From: CAVVEC01 sp963770485
GTDB lineage: Bacteria > Acidobacteriota > Terriglobia > Terriglobales > Acidobacteriaceae
Length of the DNA: 64,000 bases
Reading direction: 5' to 3'
Assembly (NCBI GenBank): GCA_963770485.1
Contig: CAVYPX010000016.1
Location: 1-64,000 of the forward strand
Position 1 is the stretch's first letter; every line of letters begins with the position of its first letter. The translations under genes were made by a program, and so were the position numbers. Of the stretch, positions 16,881 to 24,795 are shown in pieces. The notes beneath the pieces are model-generated. The model saw only the letters and a program-made list of their open reading frames with translations, did not search any database and was not told the origin of the DNA.

Positions 16881-17033
16881 TCACTTCTTCGGGATGATCC
16901 TCGGTCTATTCCACAGCGGTGTCTTGCACCGTGGGCAGCACTTCGGTTCAGACTGGAGGAGGCGAGGGAACCACTCATAATCACATCGCTGGCACTTCAG
17001 CAACTTCACGGTGTACTCTAGTCTGCGTTTCAT
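16881..17033 (-). CDS. Small zinc-ribbon protein of E2
   Basis: A 50-residue protein with CQRCDYEW and CCPRCKTPLW, a clear four-cysteine zinc ribbon, and a basic tail (RPRIIPKK). The frame is open 90 codons further upstream, but that part has no zinc-ribbon-like or otherwise convincing sequence, so the ATG at 17033 is used. It is followed after 3 bases by the 549-residue gene. It may be a small transcription- or nucleic-acid-associated factor. Confidence 0.6.
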   Translation of the reverse strand: MKRRLEYTVKLLKCQRCDYEWFPRLLQSEPKCCPRCKTPLWNRPRIIPKK

Positions 17034-17451
17034 GAGTACATTATGATGATAATAATTAAGCAAATCAACCGTCCTCGTCACCGTTCGCTGTGATAGCACT
17101 GTCCACACCGATGTCCACACTCGCATATGCGTTTTCAGTACGTTACAGTTGAATGGGAAACAGAAAAGTGTATGCTTTGGTATAAAGATGGAGGTGGGGA
17201 CAAAGCCGACATTATGCCACTGCTTTGTGATACGCCAGACTCCAGCGATTTGGAAAAGCCCGAGGCTTTGTCGGGCATTGAGCGCAGCATTCCGGGCCGG
17301 AGTTCCCAAACTTCGGGATTGGCGACGACACGTTCAGATTCCTTCAACAGCGTACAGATTGCCGAACGACGCGGAATGGAACAAGTCTTGGCATAGAACC
17401 GAGCCACAAGGCTAACCATCGGCCTTTCGGTCCGTGTATCCTACTGATGCC
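17034..17451. other. Non-coding stretch between divergent E2 genes
   Basis: About 420 bases without a convincing gene separate the leftward zinc-ribbon operon from the rightward small genes. It is AT-rich at 17040-17060, the likely promoter of the leftward operon. A small hairpin GCCCGA/TCGGGC lies at 17258-17276. Several overlapping open frames exist here but none has a ribosome site or recognisable motif. Confidence 0.45.
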
Positions 17452-17667
17452 ATGACTCGCGACGAGCACCCTCACCTTGTCAACATTGGCGAAGCAAAAA
17501 AGATGACCGTTGGCGAACTCTTCCAACGAATCGCAGATCACGAGAAGCAATATATTGACCAGTTGAAAGCCGATACCCTGAAGCGTGAGGAAGAACGGGC
17601 GAAACAATCCGGCAAGGCTTCCAAGAAGCGCACCCAGCGCGAGAGCATCAACAAGCGAGGAAGATGA
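17452..17667 (+). CDS. Small charged hypothetical protein of E2
   Basis: A 71-residue highly charged protein (MTRDEHPHLVNIGEAKK at the start, KREEERAKQSGKASKK later), probably helical with a lysine/arginine-rich C-terminus. No family is recognised. The gene at 17672 starts 4 bases after its stop, so the two are likely co-transcribed. A GTG at 17434 is an alternative start. Confidence 0.5.
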   Translation: MTRDEHPHLVNIGEAKKMTVGELFQRIADHEKQYIDQLKADTLKREEERAKQSGKASKKRTQRESINKRGR

Positions 17668-17671
17668 CCAC

Positions 17672-17905
17672 ATGAACAGCTCGGAATTTTTCCAGTGTGA
17701 CCGCTGTCACGCAGAATGCCGGGTTGATTCCGAAGCGCCGGAGTCGGTTACTTCCAACGTACCGCATCCTACCGCACCAGCCCGGCTGTTAATCCGACAC
17801 TGCCGAGATAGCAAGGGCGTGGCCGTTCTCGGCAAACCAATCAAGTTTCAGGAAAAACGACGTGGTTTGTGGATAGATGTTCAGCCTTGGGTGAGTGCGG
17901 CCTAG
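17672..17905 (+). CDS. Small CxxC hypothetical protein of E2
   Basis: A 77-residue protein starting MNSSEFFQCDRCHAECRV, with a CxxCxxxC cluster near the N-terminus that suggests a metal site. The rest is unremarkable. It follows the preceding small gene by 4 bases. It is one of several tiny cysteine-containing proteins in this part of E2. A bidirectional-looking hairpin follows at 18022. Confidence 0.5.
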   Translation: MNSSEFFQCDRCHAECRVDSEAPESVTSNVPHPTAPARLLIRHCRDSKGVAVLGKPIKFQEKRRGLWIDVQPWVSAA

Positions 17906-18021
17906 ACTGAATCCGCGCACCTTGAGCAAATCGGGTGCTTTCTTCTCAGTCACGATAGCACAATCCAACTCGCGGTCGTTGGGTAGCGGCCTGACAGTTC
18001 CTCACCATTAGCAGAAAAACA

Positions 18022-18058
18022 GCCCCCCTCGGTGAATCGCTCCAGCCAAGGGGGGGGT
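18022..18058 (-). terminator. Rho-independent terminator of the gene at 18088
   Basis: A C6/G6-based stem (18023-18032 with 18046-18057) is followed on the minus strand by TGTTTTT, a good terminator for the leftward membrane-protein gene that ends at 18088. It also lies after the rightward gene ending at 17905. Confidence 0.7.
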
Positions 18059-18087
18059 TGTTATTGGTCCTTCCGGTGACAGGGCTG

Positions 18088-18726
18088 CTATGTGTGCTTG
18101 TTGTACTCGGGATGGTCTGCAAGGCGGTGCAAGCGAAAGTATTTGCTGACGCGATAACCAAAGGTCGTCTCCCGAATTTTACCGTAGATGTCGAGATATT
18201 TCACGACGCCGAAAACGATACGTCCTTCCTCGTCAACAATCTGCTTCTTGGTCTCGACTATTTCCGTGTTGGAGTATTCCGGCCCCCCGACCAACAGAGT
18301 CTCGCGCTGGGTCTGCAATATCTTGGCAGAATCGAGCGGGGGCATATCCGGTATGTCTGGAGTGGACAAAAGGCCCATACGGCGTTCCACGATCCATGCC
18401 GGAGTTCTGCCCTGATTTCGGCAAGTGATTACCACGAAAACACTCCAACTCTCCACGCCGAAAGATACGGATGTGCCAAGGGTTCCCTGTTCGGCTCCAT
18501 TTGGCCAGCCAAGATCAACAATGACCCAAGCCCGCTCGGAACTCATCAGCGCGTTTGTATTGCTGAGAGCGATGTCAGCTTGCTTCTTTATCGCGCGGAG
18601 TCCAAAAAAGGAAATGACCACATAGATCAAGGTCAGTGTTCCCATGACCCATTCACCGTGGGTCAGAAGTTTGGGTTCTAGCAAAGCGAGATAAAATACC
18701 ACAGTGAATGTCAGTGGGATGCCCAT
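18088..18726 (-). CDS. Hypothetical membrane protein of E2
   Basis: A 212-residue protein with two N-terminal membrane segments (LTFTVVFYLALL and MGTLTLIYVVISFFGL) and a cytoplasmic or periplasmic domain of about 160 residues with no recognised motif. The layout (two helices, then a KKQADIALSNTNALMSSERAWV stretch read as KKQADIALSN and SSERAWV) recalls a frequent but uncharacterised type of membrane protein. It is followed by a strong terminator and is oriented opposite to its neighbours. It might be an accessory or exclusion-type protein, but there is no evidence for this. Confidence 0.6.
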   Translation of the reverse strand: MGIPLTFTVVFYLALLEPKLLTHGEWVMGTLTLIYVVISFFGLRAIKKQADIALSNTNALMSSERAWVIVDLGWPNGAEQGTLGTSVSFGVESWSVFVVITCRNQGRTPAWIVERRMGLLSTPDIPDMPPLDSAKILQTQRETLLVGGPEYSNTEIVETKKQIVDEEGRIVFGVVKYLDIYGKIRETTFGYRVSKYFRLHRLADHPEYNKHT

Positions 18727-18972
18727 AACTTTAAACGCGGCATGATAGCACTTTTCAAGGACGGGTCATCGGGCTTTCAACTGTCGCGGTGAATGTCAGA
18801 CCGCCGACTTCATTCGGGCGAGGCGGGCATGTGCGATGAGTGGCCAAGATTCCCCTGGTCCCAGTCCCAGAACTTGAAGCCCCCCTCCCGCCCGGCCTCT
18901 GCTGTGGATCACAGACACACATCTGGGAGTAGTGCTACAAGTCGAACTATCCCCATAGTTCGAGGTGCAGTC

Positions 18973-19236
18973 TTGAAAGCGCCATGCCAGTCAGCAAGGT
19001 GTGTCCCCTGTCCGAAATGCGGCGTCTGGGTTGTGATTCAAGTGGGTACGGAGGAACGAAAAATTGACCACAAGGACAAGCACCGCACACCTACCACAAG
19101 CCGGATGCTCTGCCCAAAGTGTGCCCAGGCGTTCGATGTCGAGGATAAAGACACGAGAGTGTTCCGGGTAGAGCCGCACATCTTTGAGCGCATGTGTTTC
19201 TATCCGTCAGAACTCTCGGAAGACCAAAAGAATTGA
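18973..19236 (+). CDS. Small CxxC protein, paralogue family copy 1
   Basis: An 87-residue protein starting at TTG 18973 (CQSARCVPCPKCGVWVV...), with a second CPKC pair and a C-terminus FERMCFYPSEL. It is related to the proteins at 19561 and 20802: all share an N-terminal C..CPRC..WVV block, an ER motif, a central CxxC or CxxxxC pair and a C-terminal ER/KRGYFFESEL-like tail. The frame is open upstream to 18793, but the bases at 18908-18939 match the non-coding leader of the gene at 20802, so the shorter TTG start with a CGAGGTG ribosome site is chosen. Zinc binding is inferred. Confidence 0.6.
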   Translation: MKAPCQSARCVPCPKCGVWVVIQVGTEERKIDHKDKHRTPTTSRMLCPKCAQAFDVEDKDTRVFRVEPHIFERMCFYPSELSEDQKN

Positions 19237-19254
19237 CCGCAGTTTGACCTCACA
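19237..19254 (+). repeat. 18-base direct repeat, copy 1
   Basis: CCGCAGTTTGACCTCACA directly follows the stop codon of the small CxxC gene and recurs perfectly at 19887-19904 behind the next paralogue. It supports duplication of the gene unit or a shared regulatory site. Confidence 0.6.
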
Positions 19255-19277
19255 GGCGGATCATTGTGGCCTAAAGC

Positions 19278-19466
19278 TCAAGAATGCCATTGCTTCGCGT
19301 GTCTGTTGATCGCATCACGCAGCTCGGCTTCCTGCTCTTCAATCGAACCGGTCCTTCCGCGTCCAAGGATGACATCGTGGCAGATGGAACACACCGCCTC
19401 TACGATTCGCCGGTCAATCATTAGCGTGACGATGGCTTCCGGTTTCGGCATAGCGCGATGTTGCAC
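19278..19466 (-). CDS. Tiny C2H2-like zinc protein of E2 (opposite strand)
   Basis: A 62-residue product with CSICHDV followed by EEQEAELRDAINRHAKQWHS, giving a C-x2-C...H-x4-H arrangement that could bind zinc. The helix around the two histidines is amphipathic and looks like real protein. The start is uncertain: ATG at 19466 or at 19451 (MPKPEA). It lies between two plus-strand small CxxC genes and is read against them. Confidence is limited because it has no clear ribosome site. Confidence 0.45.
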   Translation of the reverse strand: MQHRAMPKPEAIVTLMIDRRIVEAVCSICHDVILGRGRTGSIEEQEAELRDAINRHAKQWHS

Positions 19467-19560
19467 CCGAGCCTACACGATTAGGCAAACACCAGATTGT
19501 GATCCTCGTCACAGCGCCGAAGATTTTGTTCAGGCCACACTGCGGAGGGAGGCGTATGTG

Positions 19561-19842
19561 ATGGCGCTAACCGAGGGTCGAACAGCAGAGTGTGCCCAGT
19601 GCCCAAGATGTGATGCCTGGGTCGTAATTACGCCGCGAAGTGCAGAGCGAATTGACGATGGGAGCAACGATGGTGCGACAGCCACAATTCAGATCACCTG
19701 CCCCAATCCCGACTGTACGAGACGGGACTTCCTCCCGATTGTTAGGGTGTTCTGTGTCAAAAGTGACAAGACGCGCACCTTTCCACTACCGCGACACATC
19801 ATTGAGCGAGGATACTTCTTTGAGTCCGAACTGATCCGCTAA
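19561..19842 (+). CDS. Small CxxC protein, paralogue family copy 2
   Basis: A 93-residue protein with CAQCPRCDAWVVITPRSAER at the start, a CPNPDC pair in the middle and FPLPRHIIERGYFFESEL at the end. It aligns by eye with the copies at 18973 and 20802. The ATG at 19561 has a GGAGGGAGG ribosome site; the open frame reaches back to 19264 but the upstream part overlaps the opposite-strand gene and is unlike the paralogues. The paired cysteines suggest a zinc ribbon. Function is unknown. Confidence 0.65.
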   Translation: MALTEGRTAECAQCPRCDAWVVITPRSAERIDDGSNDGATATIQITCPNPDCTRRDFLPIVRVFCVKSDKTRTFPLPRHIIERGYFFESELIR

Positions 19843-19886
19843 AGCACGTAAGGTTTGCTGTGACCTTCTCGCCTGTCATTCGGTTT

Positions 19887-19904
19887 CCGCAGTTTGACCT
19901 CACA
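19887..19904 (+). repeat. 18-base direct repeat, copy 2
   Basis: Perfect second copy of CCGCAGTTTGACCTCACA (19237-19254), 45 bases after the stop of the paralogue at 19561. Confidence 0.6.
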
Positions 19905-20004
19905 CCGGCCCGGAGGAATCAGCACAGTAAACAGATGTGCAAAGTCTTGCATCCTTCTCTGATTGCACGAGCATCGTATTCAAAAGGTTAAGGAGCGGCT
20001 ATAC

Positions 20005-20526
20005 ATGGAATTGGGGACCAAAGAAGTTGCTTGGATACGAGACGGGCTGACTGGTAAGACAGGAACTCCATGCCAGTGGAAGGTCGAGGGGCTGGACAAG
20101 GAGGTTTTCATCTATGAACGCAGAGGCCGACCATCGGCCTTCTACATCACGGACGAGAGCACGAAGCGCGCTGCTGATCAACCGTCGTATGCCAGCCTCG
20201 ATGAGGCTCTGGCCTCCATACAATCCAGGCCGGTACCACGGAAAGTCTATGTCGGGCGCACTTGGTACCCCAAGGACGTGCCTGTTGAGCGGCACCGGCT
20301 CCAGGTGGAGTTCCAATACAAACCCGAGAACGCGGGTTATTACGAGACTTGGCAGGACGCCGAGAACGACTGCATTTCAATTTTCCGGAAGGGCATCCAT
20401 ATAGAACTGCCCAGTGGCGGAAGGCGCATCGTGGAGGACTTCAAGGTGGAGCAGCTTGGCTCAAGGGAGTTCGTGATCTTCTGCGAGGACCCATTCGTCC
20501 ACATAACTAGCGAAGGGGAACAATGA
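20005..20526 (+). CDS. Hypothetical protein of E2
   Basis: A 173-residue soluble protein without recognised motif. The ATG at 20005 follows an AAGGAG ribosome site; an in-frame TTG at 19963 is a weaker alternative. The sequence is rich in aromatic and charged residues (RPVPRKVYVGRTWYPKDVPVE) and looks like a compact globular domain. It overlaps the next gene by four bases (ATGA), so the two form an operon. No function is proposed. Confidence 0.6.
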   Translation: MELGTKEVAWIRDGLTGKTGTPCQWKVEGLDKEVFIYERRGRPSAFYITDESTKRAADQPSYASLDEALASIQSRPVPRKVYVGRTWYPKDVPVERHRLQVEFQYKPENAGYYETWQDAENDCISIFRKGIHIELPSGGRRIVEDFKVEQLGSREFVIFCEDPFVHITSEGEQ

Positions 20527-20723
20527 AAGTCACAGAATACAAAGTCGGAGAAGTGAAGTGCATTGATGACGGCAGAACCAGAGGCGTAATAATTGGCTGT
20601 GAAGGCCGCAACCTAGTGAGTCTTGTCTTGGCTGACACCGTGACGCACAAACAAACGGACGAACTAGCGCGGTTGCTGCATGACATGAAGCTAGTTGAAG
20701 TAGTTGTCCAGAACGGCTATTGA
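20523..20723 (+). CDS. Small hypothetical protein of E2
   Basis: A 66-residue protein (MKVTEYKVGEVKCIDDGRTR...) of unknown family, translationally coupled to the preceding gene by an ATGA overlap. Its alternation of hydrophobic and charged residues suggests a small mixed alpha-beta fold. No cysteine motif is present. Confidence 0.55.
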   Translation: MKVTEYKVGEVKCIDDGRTRGVIIGCEGRNLVSLVLADTVTHKQTDELARLLHDMKLVEVVVQNGY

Positions 20724-20801
20724 AGAGACGCCTACACCGGAATCACAGACACGCATCCCCGAGTTCTGCTACAGTCCTTGACTTGTTGAGGCTGCCTATC
20801 A

Positions 20802-21068
20802 ATGACCGACTGTCACAGCCGAATGTGTGCCCAGTGCTCAAGATGTCACATCTGGGTCGTGATGCTGCCTCCAATTGCAGAACGAATTGAGGGCGGAACT
20901 CAGGCCACTTGTCCGAATCTCGCATGTAGAAGGCCGGGGACTCTTAACCCCATAAACACTTTTCCTGTCACGGATGACAGCGCACGTCCCTTTCTCCTGC
21001 CGCGACACGTCATTAAGCGGGGATACTTCTTTGAGTCCGAGATTGATTCGTGGGGCTGTGAGCAATAA
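20802..21068 (+). CDS. Small CxxC protein, paralogue family copy 3
   Basis: An 88-residue protein with MCAQCSRCHIWVVMLPPIAER, a central CPNLACRR and the C-terminal block FLLPRHVIKRGYFFESE that is nearly identical to the copy at 19561. The leader at 20742-20773 matches the leader of copy 1 (18908-18939). It is the third of the family within 2.1 kb, so the group has been amplified in this island. A zinc-binding role is inferred from the cysteines; the partner and function are unknown. Confidence 0.65.
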   Translation: MTDCHSRMCAQCSRCHIWVVMLPPIAERIEGGTQATCPNLACRRPGTLNPINTFPVTDDSARPFLLPRHVIKRGYFFESEIDSWGCEQ

Positions 21069-21212
21069 CCCGCCACTCTCGTGGGTGCCTGTGTCGGATC
21101 AAGCTCCGGGGTCCGGGTCTCTTTCTTATCATACGTCTCATCCCCGCATTCTCATTGACTCCCGCCTGACTCAGAGGGATACTTGGAGCCGCCCACCTTG
21201 GAGGAGGAATCA

Positions 21213-21987
21213 ATGCCACGTCCCCGGACACCCGCTCGGATTTCTGAAACACTGCATCAGCGGCTCAACGCGTATGCACTTGCGGCGAGTGCGGCGGGAG
21301 TGGGGATGTTGGCACTGACACCGCCAGCCGAATATTTGCTTGCGGCGGGTGCGGCAGTTGCGGGTTTATTCACCTTCCCGGAACCCGCCGAGGCAAGGAT
21401 CGTGTATACCCCGGCTAGAAAAAATATTGTGTGTCACGGTACCGACGGCGGATGCCACGGCACGATAAACCTCAATCTGAACCATGGTCGAGGCGCTGAT
21501 TTTAGACTTCTTTGCAGCAGCACTCCGTATGCCAGAGGGCTTTGGGTTACCTTGGTCAACAGTAAAAATAGAGTCTGGACTACTCCGGGTTACCAGCGTG
21601 GCGCTGCCGCTGCTCTCTCTTCAGGCGCTCTTATCCAATCCGGGAGCAAGTTCCGGGCAACGCAGCTCAACATGATTTGGAGCTCAACAAACTCTGAGGG
21701 GGTATCATGGGCCGTGGGTGTACGTTAACAATCGTTATCTCGGACTGAAGTTCCTGATCAAGGGTAAGGTTCATTATGGTTGGGCGCGCCTTAACACGCC
21801 CAAACAGTGGAACGGAAATCAGCCTTGGGCGACCTTGACCGGCTACGCCTACGAGACTATCGCGAACAAGCCGATCATCGCAGGCAAGACGAAGGGACCC
21901 GATGTCATCACGCTTGAACCCGCGAGCCTTGGTCACTTGGCGCAAGGAGCGTCCGCGATTCAGGCCTGGCGGTCGAAGGAACAATAG
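21213..21987 (+). pseudogene. YALAASAAGV-family secreted protein, frameshifted at a G5 run
   Basis: The first frame (21213 to a stop at 21728) encodes the signal-like LNAYALAASAAGV start and the body. The continuation NNRYLGLKFLIKG...YAYETIANKPII... to 21987 lies in another frame. The paralogues at 21996 and 29231 show the two parts belong to one protein. Removing one G from the run GGGGG at 21698-21702 restores a single frame reading ...EGYHGPWVYVNNRYLGLKF. This is either a true inactivating slip, a phase-variable tract or a sequencing error. The start ATG has a strong GGAGGAGG ribosome site. An internal extra hydrophobic repeat (EYLLAAGAAVAGLF) distinguishes it from the paralogues. Confidence 0.75.
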
Positions 21988-21995
21988 GAGGAACT

Positions 21996-22691
21996 ATGAA
22001 GCGCACTTCCGCGAAGCCCTCGAACCTTTCCGAAGCACTGCATCAACGGCTCAACTCGTATGCCCTTGCGGCCAGTGCAGCCGGAGTGAGTGTGCTGGCG
22101 CTGACGCAGCCATTAGAAGCCAAGATTGTCTACACGAAGGCCCATCAGCAAATTGCTCCGAATACCCACTATAACCTTGATCTCAATCACGACGGGATTA
22201 CCGATTTCACGCTTTCAAATTTCTTGAATTCTTTCGGCGGAGCCCTGAGGATCGCCGATATCAGCTACAATGCCGTCAGGGCCCAAGCTCATAGCGGTAC
22301 TCATGGGTTTTCCTATTACTTTGCCTCCGCCTTTCGCGCTGGAGTTCAGATCAAAGCGAATAACAAAAAGTTCCTGCCCATGCGAGCGACGATGGCTTCG
22401 AGTTTCCAGACAGGTGGCGGAGGTCAATGGCTCAACGCACAGAATCGCTATCTCGGCCTTAAATTCGCAATCCAGGGACAAACCCATTATGGCTGGGCTC
22501 GGCTTAACGCAAGCTGTGCTAATTTTCAATGCACTGAGCTTTTGACCGGATATGCCTACGAGACCGTCGCCAACAAAGGAATTGTCACAGGCAAGACCAA
22601 GGGGCCGGATGTCATCACCGTTGAACCTGCCAGTCTCGGTCATCTGGCGCGAGGTGCATCTGCGATGAAGGCTTGGCGCGGGACGAACTGA
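21996..22691 (+). CDS. YALAASAAGV-family secreted protein, E2 cargo
   Basis: A 231-residue intact protein. The N-terminus LHQRLNSYALAASAAGVSVLAL is a long hydrophobic export segment followed by EAKIVYT. A calcium-loop-like motif DLNHDGITDF lies near residue 58. The C-terminus GPDVITVEPASLGHLARGASAMKAWRG resembles a PEP-CTERM tail (EPxxLG..A.GA......WR) in which hydrophobic positions carry H, R or K (written here in two parts, GPDVITVEPASLGH and LARGASAMKAWRG). The gene follows its frameshifted paralogue by 8 bases with an AGGAGGAACT ribosome site. Function is unknown; surface location is inferred. Confidence 0.75.
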   Translation: MKRTSAKPSNLSEALHQRLNSYALAASAAGVSVLALTQPLEAKIVYTKAHQQIAPNTHYNLDLNHDGITDFTLSNFLNSFGGALRIADISYNAVRAQAHSGTHGFSYYFASAFRAGVQIKANNKKFLPMRATMASSFQTGGGGQWLNAQNRYLGLKFAIQGQTHYGWARLNASCANFQCTELLTGYAYETVANKGIVTGKTKGPDVITVEPASLGHLARGASAMKAWRGTN

Positions 22692-22768
22692 CCTTCGCAC
22701 ATTTGGTTGACCCACAGCATGGCGGAAGTGAGCGCCGATAATCGGCTGCCCGCTCCTTGCCATCGTGA

Positions 22769-23977
22769 CTACGGGGTCAGCTTCCAGACCGTTCCGAAGT
22801 CGGAGGGGCAGGCACACCCGAAACTTGTTCCGTAGAGAATTCCGGTCGCGTCCCGTATTAACGCTCCATAGGGCTGCTCTCCGTCTGCCCCGCCTGCAAA
22901 ACTGTGCAAAACGCTTTCCATTTGGGCCCCATCTACCTTAAAAACCGTTCCCAAGCCAGAAGTGCCACCTCCCGTAGTAGTGCCATACAAGTTGCTCGCT
23001 CTATCCCGGACCAACCCTCCTATGGGAGCCGCTCCATCCGTGCCCCCAGCGAAGCTGTAGAGAACAGTCTCCTTGCCCCTCCTTGTCACCCTAAATACCG
23101 CTCCGAAGCCGAAAGCGCCACCGGAGAACGTGGTACCGTAGAGGTTACCCCGCGCATCTCGCACTACCCCCCCTTGGGGATGTTCGCCGTGGGTACCCCC
23201 GGCGAAGCGGTACAGCACGGTTTCCTCGCCAATCACGCTAAGTTTGAACACCGTTCCATAATCAGAACCGTTGCCACCGAAAGTTGTTCCATAGAGTGTG
23301 CCGTTGGCGTCTCGAATCAGACCCCCGACCGGACCTGCCCCGTCAGCCCTGCCTGCGAAGCTGTGCAGCACCGTCTCCTTGCCTCTGGTATCCAGCTTGA
23401 ACACTGTTCCGTCACCGTAGGTGCCACCATACAGGGTTGTGCCGAATAGATTGCCGTCCGGGTCCCGGACTATCCGGGCTGTGGGAGTTGCCCCGTCCAC
23501 GCCTCCAGTGAAACTGTAGAGCACGGTCTCTTTGCCAGTCTGATGGAGCTTGAACACCACTCCGTAGCCGTAGGCGCCTCCCTCCTCGGTGGTGCCGTAG
23601 AGATCGCCCTCAACATCTCTGACCAAACCTGCTTCGGGAAAATAACCATCCGGGCAGGTCTGCCCAGCAAAACAAAAACTGTACAGCACAGCCTCATGGC
23701 CGCTCGTGTCCAACCGGAACACTGTTCCAGCATTTGAAGTGCCCCCTTGGACGGTGGTTCCGTACAGATTACCGTTGGCGTCGCGGACCAAGCCTGCTAT
23801 GGGGCCTTCTCCATCAGTCCCGCCCTTGAACACGTAAAGGGTCGTGAAAGTCTGCGCTTGCGCTGATTGGGTTGTAACTACCCCGAACCCAAGTACGACC
23901 GCTAACGCCATCGCGACACCTGCCGCCCCCAAACGTATCCCCGGAATCCAGCCCCGATGTTGCGCTGAGGTCGTCAT
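22769..23977 (-). CDS. Secreted GloVer-repeat protein, E2 cargo
   Basis: A 402-residue protein with an N-terminal signal (GAAGVAMALAVVLGFGVV...SAQAQ) and about eight units of the type GNLYGTT-x-GG...GTVFKLDTxGKETVLYSFAGG-DG. The ATG at 23977 has a GGGAGG ribosome site; the frame is open upstream to 24031. The repeats are closer to those of the copy at 51222 (…KxxKETVLYSF form) than to those at 9482, so the island copy may derive from a chromosomal paralogue. It lies between the secreted-protein cargo and the phage head genes and has its own orientation. Confidence 0.85.
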   Translation of the reverse strand: MTTSAQHRGWIPGIRLGAAGVAMALAVVLGFGVVTTQSAQAQTFTTLYVFKGGTDGEGPIAGLVRDANGNLYGTTVQGGTSNAGTVFRLDTSGHEAVLYSFCFAGQTCPDGYFPEAGLVRDVEGDLYGTTEEGGAYGYGVVFKLHQTGKETVLYSFTGGVDGATPTARIVRDPDGNLFGTTLYGGTYGDGTVFKLDTRGKETVLHSFAGRADGAGPVGGLIRDANGTLYGTTFGGNGSDYGTVFKLSVIGEETVLYRFAGGTHGEHPQGGVVRDARGNLYGTTFSGGAFGFGAVFRVTRRGKETVLYSFAGGTDGAAPIGGLVRDRASNLYGTTTGGGTSGLGTVFKVDGAQMESVLHSFAGGADGEQPYGALIRDATGILYGTSFGCACPSDFGTVWKLTP

Positions 23978-24058
23978 GATTGCCTCCCTGTTAACCCCAA
24001 CCATCCTAGCCCTTCGGCTCACGAGTCGCAATGGTGATGAGAGCCGCTCGTTGCGCTG

Positions 24059-24090
24059 AAAAAAGGCCCCAGAGTCAAGGCTCCGGGGCC
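24059..24090 (-). terminator. Terminator of the E2 phage-head operon
   Basis: GGCCCC (24065-24070) and GGGGCC (24085-24090) with additional AG/CT pairing form a strong stem, followed on the minus strand by six T residues. It ends transcription of the prohead protease gene, whose stop is at 24116. Confidence 0.85.
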
Positions 24091-24115
24091 AGCTAACCGC
24101 GCCATCATTTTGTTG

Positions 24116-24781
24116 TTAGAGTCGCTTCGCTAACTCAACGCGTAGTCTGAGCCTCTCGGCCTCACTTTCGGTAGCGAGAATGTTCTCCCGCTCTTTGTTG
24201 AGGATTTGCGACCGGACCCATCCCGGCATCGGCATGGCGATTCGCTTGTCCCCACGATACCATCGCAGGTCAATCATCTCGCCAGCGGCACCACGAACGC
24301 CAACCGATGTCTCCGGATAGGCTGGATACGTGACAACGCTTGTGTCAAAAAGTTCGACATCAAGAAGTTCGCGCACTGACCCGCCTTCGCTGTCTCGGCT
24401 CCATGAATCCGATTTACAAACAAAGCCGAAACTGCATTGAGAAACGTCCCCGCGCTTGACCGATTCGAGTAGGTCATTGGCATAAGACGTTTCCGGCAGA
24501 CTTACCTGAAAAGCCAAACCGTTCGCATCTTGAGCAAGTGATAAAGTTCCACTTGCCGTTCGTCCTAACAGTAACGAAGGGTCGTGATTGATGAGCATTC
24601 TCACGTCCGCATGATGTTGCAACGTGCGAGTGAATGCGCCGTGAGCGATCTTCTCACGAAAATTACCCAAAGGCTCACTGAGAATGCCGAAGCGTGCGGC
24701 ATAGCCGCTGAGTGTTTTGGACCCAGCCGCCACGCGCATTTCTGTGAGGGACAAGCCACGAAATTCCATTTTGTTTTGCAT
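24116..24781 (-). CDS. HK97-family prohead protease (U35)
   Basis: This 221-residue protease processes the capsid scaffold during head maturation of HK97-type phages. The sequence shows LSGYAARFGILSEPLGNFREKI, the FTRTLQHHADVRMLINHDP segment with the catalytic His, and the SFGF / LLDVELFDTSVVTYPAYP block with the catalytic Ser, all typical (quoted in part). The ATG at 24781 has a GGAG ribosome site and is preferred to the upstream ATG at 24826. It ends the head operon and lies 14 bases after the major capsid gene, the reverse of the usual protease-capsid order as read on this strand: here capsid is transcribed first. Confidence 0.9.
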   Translation of the reverse strand: MQNKMEFRGLSLTEMRVAAGSKTLSGYAARFGILSEPLGNFREKIAHGAFTRTLQHHADVRMLINHDPSLLLGRTASGTLSLAQDANGLAFQVSLPETSYANDLLESVKRGDVSQCSFGFVCKSDSWSRDSEGGSVRELLDVELFDTSVVTYPAYPETSVGVRGAAGEMIDLRWYRGDKRIAMPMPGWVRSQILNKERENILATESEAERLRLRVELAKRL

Positions 24782-24795
24782 TTGCTTGTCTCCTT

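Noticed and set aside
17127..17419. Three overlapping frames in the E2 gap
   Set aside because: Three frames compete, none has a ribosome site or a plausible protein sequence.
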